Positions 50,203 to 59,800 of a DNA stretch of 64,000 bases are shown here, piece by piece. The number at the start of each line of letters is the position of its first letter. Positions within the stretch are counted from its first letter, which is position 1. Under the pieces are notes generated by a model. The model saw only the letters and a program-made list of their open reading frames with translations. It searched no databases and was not told the DNA's origin. Source of the stretch: a virus. Where the stretch lies: the IMG/VR virus record IMGVR_UViG_3300032307_000369, positions 94,875-158,874 of that record; one strand, 5' to 3'. The translations under genes were made by a program, and so were the position numbers.

Positions 50203-52105
50203 ATTCCCAACTTGTTCTTCCTGCATTGACTCTGTAGACTAAATCGTTATTTCTTGTAGGATTGTTAACTGTTGTGACTACGTTTACACTACTCACATAG
50301 TGTATACTAATAAAACTTCCATATGACGCACTTGTTGTAGTAGAAATGTTTTGTATTGTTGAAGCAACTCTGCACACTGTTAGTGGAATCAAATTTGTAA
50401 CTGGTGCTAGTGAATTCAAAAGTTCAACAACTGAACCTGCTCCTGACCCTGTCTCATTTAATCCTCTAGTATCTAAACTAAAAAATAAAGGTTTACTTTG
50501 TACCAAAGTATCAACATATTCTTTTGTAACAGCATGTCTTGAATCAATTGGATCAGCTGCCAATGTCAATGGTCCAGCAAGTGTTCCGCCTAGCAATGAC
50601 AATCTAGTAGAATCTGTTATCACAATACTTTCACTACCATCAAATGACACACCGTTTATGGTTCTTGGAACTGATAGTGTTGATGCTGAACTTGCATTTC
50701 CAGTTAATGTACCAATAAACTCTCTGGTAACATTATTAATTACTACTTGCCCATTTGATGCAAGTACATTTCCAGTTATATTACCGGTTACGTTGCCTGT
50801 AACATTGCCAGTTACGTTGCCCGTAACGTTGCCAGTTACGTTTCCTGTAACATCGCCAGTCACATCACCAGTCAAGTTACCAATTACGTTTCCTGTAACA
50901 TCACCAGTTGTATTACCTTGCAGACTACCAACAAGTTTACCGTAAAATTCAGTAGTAGACTTTGTTAAATCAACTACTGTTGTAAGACCGTCTCTAGTAT
51001 AAACTTTGTCTAGTTTAGCATTATCACCATTTATATTGCCAATAACGTTTCCTGTCACTGTACCAGTTAAGTTACCGTTTAAACTAGTAGAATATACTGC
51101 GTTAAAAGGCCCTGCTGCCGAACCAATATCAACAGTGCTCAATGGTTTAACAACTGTTTTGTTAGTTAATCCACTGTCAAAAGATATTACATCTCTAATT
51201 GGTTCAAAAGGTTCTGCGCAAGTAATTACTAACCGTGTGCCAGTATAAACAATATGGCCATCTAAATCTTCGTCAGCATTTGATCCTGTGTAATTTCCAA
51301 TCTTAACTAGATATTGTGCATTATCGTTGTCTCTAATACCTGCATGTACGTGTTCCTTAGTCCAAATGCTAGATTGCATTTCCTGTACTAACGAACTATC
51401 AGTTCTAACAAAACTTTCTGATGTAAGTGGACCATCTGTTGGATCTATTAATGCATAAGTTTGATCTACCTTACCATTAATTAAAGATGATCCAACCAAA
51501 TTTAAACCTGGTAGTACACTGCCAGGATTATCAATATTATCATGTAAGTCTACAATTGGTGTTGTGGGGACAAATGCATATTTTGATACTATCCCAATTA
51601 ACAAATCATCAACAAATAATTTTAAAACTGGATTATTTGATTCAATTGATTCACCATCTTTGATCCCTGGAATGATACTTCCTTCTAATCTACTAGTGCC
51701 AAAACCTGGAATACTAGTAGTGACTAAATCATAATCTGTTCCATCAAACACTTTTAATTCGTTTGAAGTGGTGTTGTACCAAAAGTCGCCCTTCTTAGAT
51801 GACAGTAATGCAGGTTTAGTTGATGCTAGTTCAATTCTACCAACCCCTTGCCAAATTTCTGAAGAACTATAAAGTTTTAATTGATTTGTTAAGGTATCAT
51901 ACCATAATTGTCCAACTAAAGGACTGTCAGGAGGAGTATTTTTAGAAAAGTTTTCTAATAAATGTACAAAATTTTCATTTTGATAAAACCCATAACCAGC
52001 AACGTTTCTTCCAACCAAGTTTAAAGATACGGTTGAACTGTCTATTGCACCGTCTGGTACATCGACTAATACGCTGTTGTTTGAAAGTTTAATTGAATAT
52101 GTCAT
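50189..52105 (-). CDS. Tail-fibre paralogue 2 with GNVT repeats
   Basis: A 638-residue fibre-like protein. It has the shared N-terminal module (LVGRNVAGYGFYQNENFVHL, then GQLWYDT and GDFWYNT) over about 1-125, a middle domain, and a run of GNVTGNVTGNVT-type units at about 395-450. A TGNASSASTLS stretch and TKEYVDTLV follow, leading to a C-terminal domain. Repeats like these form beta-helical fibre shafts. It follows paralogue 3 after 12 bases. GGAG precedes the ATG at 52105. Confidence 0.75.
   Translation of the reverse strand: MTYSIKLSNNSVLVDVPDGAIDSSTVSLNLVGRNVAGYGFYQNENFVHLLENFSKNTPPDSPLVGQLWYDTLTNQLKLYSSSEIWQGVGRIELASTKPALLSSKKGDFWYNTTSNELKVFDGTDYDLVTTSIPGFGTSRLEGSIIPGIKDGESIESNNPVLKLFVDDLLIGIVSKYAFVPTTPIVDLHDNIDNPGSVLPGLNLVGSSLINGKVDQTYALIDPTDGPLTSESFVRTDSSLVQEMQSSIWTKEHVHAGIRDNDNAQYLVKIGNYTGSNADEDLDGHIVYTGTRLVITCAEPFEPIRDVISFDSGLTNKTVVKPLSTVDIGSAAGPFNAVYSTSLNGNLTGTVTGNVIGNINGDNAKLDKVYTRDGLTTVVDLTKSTTEFYGKLVGSLQGNTTGDVTGNVIGNLTGDVTGDVTGNVTGNVTGNVTGNVTGNVTGNITGNVLASNGQVVINNVTREFIGTLTGNASSASTLSVPRTINGVSFDGSESIVITDSTRLSLLGGTLAGPLTLAADPIDSRHAVTKEYVDTLVQSKPLFFSLDTRGLNETGSGAGSVVELLNSLAPVTNLIPLTVCRVASTIQNISTTTSASYGSFISIHYVSSVNVVTTVNNPTRNNDLVYRVNAGRTSWEYVSG
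50770..50920 (-). repeat. 12-bp degenerate tandem repeat encoding GNVT/GDVT
   Basis: A repeated unit of 12 bases (four residues, Gly-Asn/Asp-Val-Thr) runs about a dozen times in the fibre gene. Copies differ mostly at third codon positions, so they are old rather than freshly expanded. Confidence 0.8.
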
Positions 52106-52117
52106 CTAATCGCTCCG

Positions 52118-53887
52118 TTATACTGCAATGTCTTGTCCAGTTTGGTATACCCATGTTCTTGTTCCTATAACAAGATCACACTGATAAATTCTTACTACTC
52201 GTGTTACAGTTGGTGTTGTTGATCCGTTTGTATAAGATAGACATAATGCTCTAACAACATCGCCAACATTGACCGATAGTGCAGGTATTAGTGCGTCAAT
52301 TTGTGCAATGGCATCAGTTGCAGGAGTTGCAAGACCTGTTGTATCAACTGTTACGTAATTTAGAGACGTTTTAACATCATCAACATATTCCTTGTTCGCC
52401 GCATCAAACTGTAACGACGGGGCATCTACGTTTGCAATTCTAGCTCTAGTAGTAAGTTCAATTATTCTACCAGTTCCTAAAGTAATAACAAGATTAGAAG
52501 CTGGATCTACTGTTATTTCATTATCAGTAAATGTAAATTCGGCTGCTTGTAGGTCTGATAAATGTCCAACATTTGTTAAACTACTGTTTACTACATTACT
52601 GCCTAATGTTGTGGAACTTAAAACTTGATTATTTCCAATATACAAACTGTTTGTTGAAGGAATTTTAAAATTGTCATTGACTTCCCATGCTGGTAAAGTT
52701 ACTAAAGGTGATACTGTAACTGTAATTCCAGACTTCATCCATCTTAATAATTTAGTTGTAGCTCCGTAGACAGTTAATCCTGCGCCATCTGCTGTAGTAT
52801 CTGAAGGTGTTGAAACTACTGCAAGCTCAATATTTTTATCAGTAATCTGTAATGTAGTAGAATTAGTAAACTGTGTTTCACCTACTACAAGTAAATTGCC
52901 TTCAATAGTAACATCTCCATTGACATTTAACTGTGGAGTATCTCCTGGAAGAGTATTCCAAGTGTCGTTAGGATAAATGTTGATTGACTTGTTTATTGGG
53001 TCAATCATTAATGAATTTTGAAATCCATTAGATGTTCGAGTTTGGATTGTTAACTTGTTGTTAACCCCGTTATTTGTCAAATAGGTGTGATAATTGCCGC
53101 TTTCTGGCTCTATATATAGTGCTACACCAGTGTCTGTTGCTGAAATTATTAATCCATCAAGACTTGTTAGCGTTAAACTTCCATCAATACTAGAATTTTT
53201 ATCACTTCTAACAAACTTAGTAGATATCAAGTTCCCATCAACTGGGTCGATTAAAGCTGTTGCTGACTGTGAAGGTGCATTTATGTTGTTATCTACAACA
53301 CTAGTACTGAAAGATAATCCTGCTTTGAGTTCCTCAATGCCTGTCGTAAAACCTGAAATTGCAATTAGGGGCACAAAAGCACTAGGGTTTAGTATAGCCA
53401 TTTTTACATTTGACACATACATGACTGCTACTACTCTAGAATTTCCCCTAGTATCAATAATTTCTTCTACTATCCAACCTGTTTTACCTTGACTTGATGT
53501 ATAAATTGGTCCAGCAGTTACTAAATTAGATCCATCAAAAAACTTTAACTGTTGGCTAGCATTGTCAATCCATAGATCGCCTTCAACCAAGTTAGCTGGT
53601 CTACTTGTACCAACAAATGGACTACCAACAGGTCTCCAATTTGTTCCATCAAAAACATTTAATTTACTTGTGTTAGAATTAAACCACAACTGCCCTTTAA
53701 TTTGATTATTTGGTGGACTTGAATTTGAAAAATTTTCTAATAAGTGTACCAAGTTGGAATTATAAATTTCTCCAATACCTTTGAAATTTTTACCAATCAG
53801 TTTTAAAGAGGTGCTAGAACTATCAACTGTACCATCTGTTACAGTTGCTACTATATTACCGTCTGTTTTTTTTATTACGTATGGCAT
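52118..53887 (-). CDS. Tail-fibre paralogue 3
   Basis: A 589-residue fibre-like protein with the shared N-terminal module (MPYVIKKTDGNIV, LIGKNFKGIGEIYNSN, GQLWFNSNTSKLNVFDG, GDLWIDN) at about 1-120. The middle is beta-rich (PSASAFVP-like and SVSSTN regions); ANKEYVDDVKTSL near 500 and a compact C-terminal domain follow. AAGGA precedes the ATG. Receptor binding or fibre assembly is inferred from its place. Confidence 0.7.
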   Translation of the reverse strand: MPYVIKKTDGNIVATVTDGTVDSSSTSLKLIGKNFKGIGEIYNSNLVHLLENFSNSSPPNNQIKGQLWFNSNTSKLNVFDGTNWRPVGSPFVGTSRPANLVEGDLWIDNASQQLKFFDGSNLVTAGPIYTSSQGKTGWIVEEIIDTRGNSRVVAVMYVSNVKMAILNPSAFVPLIAISGFTTGIEELKAGLSFSTSVVDNNINAPSQSATALIDPVDGNLISTKFVRSDKNSSIDGSLTLTSLDGLIISATDTGVALYIEPESGNYHTYLTNNGVNNKLTIQTRTSNGFQNSLMIDPINKSINIYPNDTWNTLPGDTPQLNVNGDVTIEGNLLVVGETQFTNSTTLQITDKNIELAVVSTPSDTTADGAGLTVYGATTKLLRWMKSGITVTVSPLVTLPAWEVNDNFKIPSTNSLYIGNNQVLSSTTLGSNVVNSSLTNVGHLSDLQAAEFTFTDNEITVDPASNLVITLGTGRIIELTTRARIANVDAPSLQFDAANKEYVDDVKTSLNYVTVDTTGLATPATDAIAQIDALIPALSVNVGDVVRALCLSYTNGSTTPTVTRVVRIYQCDLVIGTRTWVYQTGQDIAV

Positions 53888-53896
53888 CGTCTATCC

Positions 53897-56146
53897 TTAA
53901 CCTATTTGAGATGAACCAACACCCGCCCTAATAATATAGTTAATTGTTAAGTATGGGTTAGTGATAGGAATGTTAAAGTTCCTGTTTAAAGTTTGTCCTG
54001 AACCTGGTGAAAATTGAATTTGATCAGATCCGCTAGAGAATGTATTAAGAGTATGCTGACTTGCACCACCTTCACCACCATTTGTAGATGCTGTAAAGTT
54101 TCCAGTTCTGTTTGAAATTCTATCTGTAGAATTTAATGGAACACTTTCTCTTAGAACAACTAGTGTAAATGTCAGTGTTGCATTGGCTCCAGCAGTAAGT
54201 TGATTGTTCAAAACTACTGTGTTTGAATTTGGTATACTTGTAACAATTGTTCCTGCTGGAACAGTTGCTTCAGTACTAGTAACTTGCATACCAATAGAAA
54301 TATTATCAGTATTGGAAACTGTAACAGATGTTTGACTAGTTTGTCCAACAACAACAGTTTTCTGTACCACAGGATTAGCAAACGAATTTGCCATACCAGC
54401 ATTACCAAGAGGGAATCTGCCACGTAAATCAGGAAGTCTAAAATATGTGCCGCCGGCGCCGCTACCGTAAGTAGTTCCAATAGTTTGATAAAGAATAGGA
54501 TATTCTGTTCTGCTAATTAGAGAACCATCACACAGTAAGTATCCTAAAGGAACATTTGAAGCCGCAAATGGGAAAATACTACCAATTGGAACAAATGCCT
54601 CTCCTAATAAGAAACTTGTACGGGTCACTCTACGTAAACCTACGTTGGATCTATGTATTAAAATAGTATCGTCTGTTCTATTGTCTAGTACTTCTGGTTT
54701 TCCTCGTATTGCAGAATCTGCAAGTGTAGCCCCAATAGTCAATGTCCCGCCTGTTCCATTGAAACTTACTGGAGCAGGACTAGTTAAGTCGCCACCAAGT
54801 TGGAAATTAGTTGATACTGCTAGAGAACTGGCTGCACCAATTACTGTACCAGTAACTGTTCCAGTGAATGCTCCGCTAAATGCTCCGCTAAATGTATCTG
54901 CGTACACTGTTTTAAATCTATTAGTTGGTGTTCCAATATCATAAAGAGCATTTACTTGTGGTATAATTGCTGGCCCTGCAATTGATCCGCCAAATTCATC
55001 TAATTCACCTACACGCAAGTGACCGCTGGAAGTAATGTTTTTCCCAACATATAAATTCTTTGCAATACCTGCGCCGCCTCTTATTTGCAATGATCCGCTA
55101 GTAGCACTTGTGCTATCTAGTATACCAGTTGTAATTAGATGCCCACTAATAAATGCATCACCATTAACATCTAATTCTGCATTAGGCAATGGATGATTAA
55201 TACCAACTCGTTTATTTTTTCCGTCAATTTTTAAAATAACGTTGTTAGCTCCTTGATATGCAATTACCATATCAATTGAGCCGCCATCTGACGTGTTTTT
55301 AATTACTCCAGATCCTTGAACAACTGCTAGACTTAAATTGTTTGCAGTTCCAATTGTAAGACCTGCGTCATTTAATATAGACTGTTGTCCATAAAATAAG
55401 TTCAAAGTGTCTCTTCGAGCAAAATTATCAGCTGATACAGTTTCAACACTTGGTGTTAGAACGTTTAAAGCATCTGCTGATGTTGATGATCCGTGAATTT
55501 TTGCGCTTGTTGTAGGAACTATAGTGTCGCCAGGTCCTATAAATTTTTTGCTAGTAATATTAATACCTGGATTTAATTGATTAAATCCTTCAATTGTTTT
55601 TTGAGGAATGAAACTTTCTGTTGCAATAATTTTTATTGCGCTGTCATTATTGTATTCAATAGTTACAAAATGTTCAATTCCTGAGCTATCTAAAATAGCT
55701 TCAACGTATACACCAGACTTTTTACCAGACAATGCTGATGGACCGACTAATACCCAGTCTGTGCCGTTATATAAATTTAATTGCTGAGTTAATGTATCAA
55801 CCCAAAGGTCACCTAGCAATGCATTTGTTGGTCTACCTAATGTAGGAGCAACGTGAGTGCCACCTGCTGGTCTCCAATTATTCGTTCCGCCAGTAGAATC
55901 ATTAATATACAATCTCTTAGTGCTGTTATTGTACCATAACTGTCCTTCAATACTGTTGTTTGGGGACAATGGACTAGCAAAATTTTCTAAAAGATGTACA
56001 AAACTTTTTGCAACAGCAACACCGTAATTAGAATAATTTCTACCAACAAGACTTAGACTGGTACTGGTATTATTTTCAGTTAAATCATTAACGGTTATAG
56101 GGTTAGAACTTTTCCCTGGATCACTAAAAGAAATTGAATACGGCAT
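53897..56146 (-). CDS. Tail-fibre paralogue 4 with tail-collar domain
   Basis: A 749-residue fibre-like protein. It shares the N-terminal module (NYSNYGVAVAKSFVHLLENFA, GQLWYNN, GDLWVDT) and has VNGDAFISGHL and SGSLQIRGGAGIAKN beta modules in the middle. At about 525-580 lies a phage tail-collar domain: GYLLCDGSLISRTEYPILY, then TYFRLPDLRGRFPLG. This domain occurs in short tail-fibre tips of T4-like phages (gp12-like). The last part has TGNFTASTNGGEGG. Confidence 0.8.
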   Translation of the reverse strand: MPYSISFSDPGKSSNPITVNDLTENNTSTSLSLVGRNYSNYGVAVAKSFVHLLENFASPLSPNNSIEGQLWYNNSTKRLYINDSTGGTNNWRPAGGTHVAPTLGRPTNALLGDLWVDTLTQQLNLYNGTDWVLVGPSALSGKKSGVYVEAILDSSGIEHFVTIEYNNDSAIKIIATESFIPQKTIEGFNQLNPGINITSKKFIGPGDTIVPTTSAKIHGSSTSADALNVLTPSVETVSADNFARRDTLNLFYGQQSILNDAGLTIGTANNLSLAVVQGSGVIKNTSDGGSIDMVIAYQGANNVILKIDGKNKRVGINHPLPNAELDVNGDAFISGHLITTGILDSTSATSGSLQIRGGAGIAKNLYVGKNITSSGHLRVGELDEFGGSIAGPAIIPQVNALYDIGTPTNRFKTVYADTFSGAFSGAFTGTVTGTVIGAASSLAVSTNFQLGGDLTSPAPVSFNGTGGTLTIGATLADSAIRGKPEVLDNRTDDTILIHRSNVGLRRVTRTSFLLGEAFVPIGSIFPFAASNVPLGYLLCDGSLISRTEYPILYQTIGTTYGSGAGGTYFRLPDLRGRFPLGNAGMANSFANPVVQKTVVVGQTSQTSVTVSNTDNISIGMQVTSTEATVPAGTIVTSIPNSNTVVLNNQLTAGANATLTFTLVVLRESVPLNSTDRISNRTGNFTASTNGGEGGASQHTLNTFSSGSDQIQFSPGSGQTLNRNFNIPITNPYLTINYIIRAGVGSSQIG

Positions 56147-56147
56147 C

Positions 56148-56822
56148 TTAAGTCTCGCTAAATGTTGTTAGTGTCTGGATCCTAACTGTATAATCAATTT
56201 GGATCAATCTATTCAGACTCTTTTGAACTGGGTGAAAAATAACATGAGTTAGTAATCTACCGTTTCCTGCGATCCCGTCTTCGCTACTGGCTCTAAGACC
56301 AATTTCATCAAACACAAAATCACTATTCATATCTTGTGCATTATCATAGGCAGCTTGACCATTTGGTTCGCCGTAATCTAATAATACACTACAAAAAATA
56401 TCAGTATAAACTGTACCGCGCACATGGCGTATTTCTAAGAAATTTCTAGTAGGATCAATGTTTGACAAGTTCTTTGGGTCAATAATCTTATAATATGTTT
56501 GACTATAAAGTCCTGAATTTACCCCAATATTATTAGGAGTAAGATATGTTATAAGTCCATTAGGATCTACAGTACTTCCGCCGTTACCAAAGCTCATGCC
56601 TTCAATAATTCCATAGCCTTGATTTGCTAGGCTAGCGGCAAGAGCAACACTCATATTTTCATAATGAATGGCGTTTCTTCTGTCCTCAAATACTTCGTTT
56701 GTTTCAGGATCAAAAATTTTAATATGACCTTCAATATGGAAGCCTGCATTTTCTTTTATGCCTGATTCTTGAGCATTTTCTTGGGTATTTTCGTTCATTT
56801 CCTCAACCTTATTATTTTCCAT
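56148..56822 (-). CDS. Putative tail or baseplate structural protein
   Basis: A 224-residue protein with a Glu/Asn-rich N-terminus (1-25), HIEGHIKIFDPETNEVFEDRRNAIHYEN (about 28-55), an Ala-rich SVALAASLANQGYGIIEGMSFGNGG helix-turn and a beta-rich rest. I recall similar virion proteins beside tail-fibre genes in marine myophages. It lies between the giant gene and paralogue 4. Function inferred only from position and composition. Confidence 0.55.
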   Translation of the reverse strand: MENNKVEEMNENTQENAQESGIKENAGFHIEGHIKIFDPETNEVFEDRRNAIHYENMSVALAASLANQGYGIIEGMSFGNGGSTVDPNGLITYLTPNNIGVNSGLYSQTYYKIIDPKNLSNIDPTRNFLEIRHVRGTVYTDIFCSVLLDYGEPNGQAAYDNAQDMNSDFVFDEIGLRASSEDGIAGNGRLLTHVIFHPVQKSLNRLIQIDYTVRIQTLTTFSET

Positions 56823-56827
56823 AGTAA

Positions 56828-56835
56828 TATTTATC
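56828..56835 (-). promoter_or_regulatory. Late promoter element before 56822
   Basis: On the minus strand GATAAATA matches NATAAATA and ends five bases before the ATG at 56822. No other ribosome site is obvious, so the message may be leaderless. Confidence 0.5.
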
Positions 56836-56845
56836 CAGTGCTTAA

Positions 56846-59800
56846 TTAAGACAGTTTGCCATAGTAATACTTATCGGGCAATTCTGAAGTGAACTCTTGT
56901 AAGAATCTAGCTTGTGGAGTTGACTCCTGCTGTATAGTAGTTGTTCCACCAAGGGTATACCAAATCTTACCAATTTTTTGTACTACTTTGATATCAACAT
57001 TTGATATCACTGTAGAATCGCTGTTTAAAGACAATACACTAGGGTTAACTGTCAACACGTAGTTATTCCCAACTTTTTCAATAACAAAGTCTGGTGCCGC
57101 TGTTAAATCACCTGATTGCCCTTGACTGTTAACTTCGTCTGAGTTATGGGTTATGCTAAAATCGTGTTTGATTAACTGGTTACTTCCCCTAACTGGTTTA
57201 GTTAGTACCTTGCCAGCCATGTACACTGTAACTTGATCTTCAAGACCAATCGTATCATTGAATGTAAAATCAGTCAAGGTATAAGAAGCCACAGTGGTTA
57301 CATTTACCCAGTTACCGTTTACATACTGTTGATACCTGTTGGTAGTTTGATTAAATTTGTAATTTTCAGGAGTTTTATACGTTTTTATAGTATATCCTTC
57401 TCTGTACGGAATAGTTTCATTGTTTCCAACGTTAAACACTTTGGTACCAACAGGATAGCTATCAGCTACGCCAGTTCCAAGTGTTCCTCGAGTTAAGTTT
57501 GTTAGCTTATTGCCAACAATAGACCTAAATTCAATTCTTTCTCCAGCAATAAAAATTGAGCTTGGTTTTGGATTATTGACATTAACTACTCCAAATATAC
57601 TTGTGTCACTAACTTCAATCTCTCTGTCAGTTGACATCAGTGCCTTTGTCAAAGTCACAGTGCTGTTCTTTGATAATCTCTTGAACTGCACAGCATTTGT
57701 CATATCTTTAAACATTCTATAAGAAACTGCTTCGCTTGATACAATATCGCTAATACTTGTTACAACTACTCTGTCGTTGTTACCTAGATTAAATCTATTT
57801 GATATTTGAATATAATCTTTGTCAACCACTTGATAATCATAGTTTGGAATTAATGGACGACCATTTACGTCAACCCAAACATTGTTGATATTATAAACAG
57901 GTCTGCTAAGTTTATACTCGTTTCTATTAGGATTAGTTTTGAATACTTCTCTTCTAATTAGATTTTCATCATGATTTGTATAGGTGACCACTGATACTCG
58001 TTGACCTACTTGTATTTTAGCTGGACTTCTAAATGTTATTTGATTGCCAAAAATTACGTAGTCTGAATCACGTAGTACACATACTGCAACTACATCGCCA
58101 ACTTGTGCTACTCCTGAACTCATAGTAATTGTATTATTGACCGTGTTAAATTCATAGTCTCTGCCTACTACTATAATTTTTCCATTTTTGTACACTTCAA
58201 TATCAGATATTGACAAAGTACGTGTTAAGTAAGGAATGTTTTCACCTAATCTAAATGTTTGAGAGTTTTGTGTAACTTCATAATATTCAGTTTCAGGTGG
58301 CATCATTCTTTGCGTTGGAGTAAGACCCCAATAAATTCTAGAAGTATCTTCGTCAGGACGATTAGTAATATGCACTCCCCAATATATTATATTATCAGGT
58401 GTCAAAGTAGTTGTATTTGAAGTGTGTGCAACTTTACAAATATGATATTGTCCACTGAAAGAAACAATATCATTAACATCATAAGAAACTGTACTTGCCC
58501 AAGCAGGGAATACCAATTCAGAATTGGTCTGTGTGCTAGTGTGTCCAATTTTACAAATATATGAAACATTGTTGTATAGAACAGTGTCATTTATTGTGTA
58601 ATAAACATTTTCTAGCCATGGGCCCTTCCAATCTTCTGTAGAAGATGTTAATCTAGTTACTGCTGCCATAACGTGCAACGGTGCAATATTTCCAGGCGGT
58701 TTAGTTAATGTATAAGTTGTATTATTATCAATTACAATTTCTTGATTATAAATTTCACTATAAGTTTTAACTGTTGACCCAAATAGCAATATATTAATAA
58801 CTGTGCCTGCTGTCAAAGTAGGAGTGTTAGTAATAATAATTTTAGCACGTTTAGATCTGCCTGCTGCCTTGGTTATAGAACTAGTATTTGAAATTGAAAT
58901 ATAGTAACTACCAATATCTTGATAATTAATATCTGACAAAATTTCAAAAGAAGTTGCACTAGCATTGGCACTAGTCACAGTATAACTAAATCTACTTAAA
59001 ATATTACTTCCACCAATTGTTGTCTTTTGTACAGTAAGTGCAAGTGTATTTGTAGCTGACAGCTGATCAATTCCATATTCATTTGTAATAATGGTAACAG
59101 TTGTTGTTCCATTTACATTTGATGTTAGTGTATAATCAGTATTTTCTTTAGCAACAAAATTACCAATCAATACAAATATTTCTTGTCCACTGCCAATTGT
59201 GTCTTGGATCACAAATTGCATTGTTGATCCATCCATTATAAATTGTTTAGTAGAAATTAAATTACTTCCTGCACCTGGGCTGTTGAACACAGTCATTGAT
59301 AGTGTGTCAAATATCTCACCCTTGACTAGTTCTTCTGTTGAAGGACTATGTTCAACTGATAAAAATTCACCACCATCTAAACTTATGTCAGTGGCACTTA
59401 ATCCAGTAGCAGTTCTAAATCTTATTTCGCCAGCGTCCAAAATTGTTGAAAAATCTCCGCCAGTAATATTTGTATCAAGAACAATATCATCAGTTGGTAA
59501 ATTTACGCCATCACTTAATTCTTGACGAATCTCAATCTTTATACCTGATGATGGAACCTGTGGAAGTGTCAATGTACTTGTAGAACCACTAGTTGTAATT
59601 GTTTTAAACAATGCATCACTATTTGTTTGATCCACTGTGCCATAATTTTCATCATCAACTCTAACACCATCAAAGTAAACGTTGATTTTTGTACCTAATA
59701 AAGGTGTATATCCTAAATCATATGTAGTAGTAGTTCCGTCTGAAATTACCAACAAGTCCTTGTAGCTGTTGACAAATGTGTCCCAGCCCTGTGTAAACCA

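Noticed and set aside
47397-57722. Many long plus-strand open frames opposite the tail-fibre genes
   Set aside because: They are low-complexity mirror frames of repetitive Ser/Thr/Val-rich fibre genes, lack ribosome sites and contain no recognisable domains.
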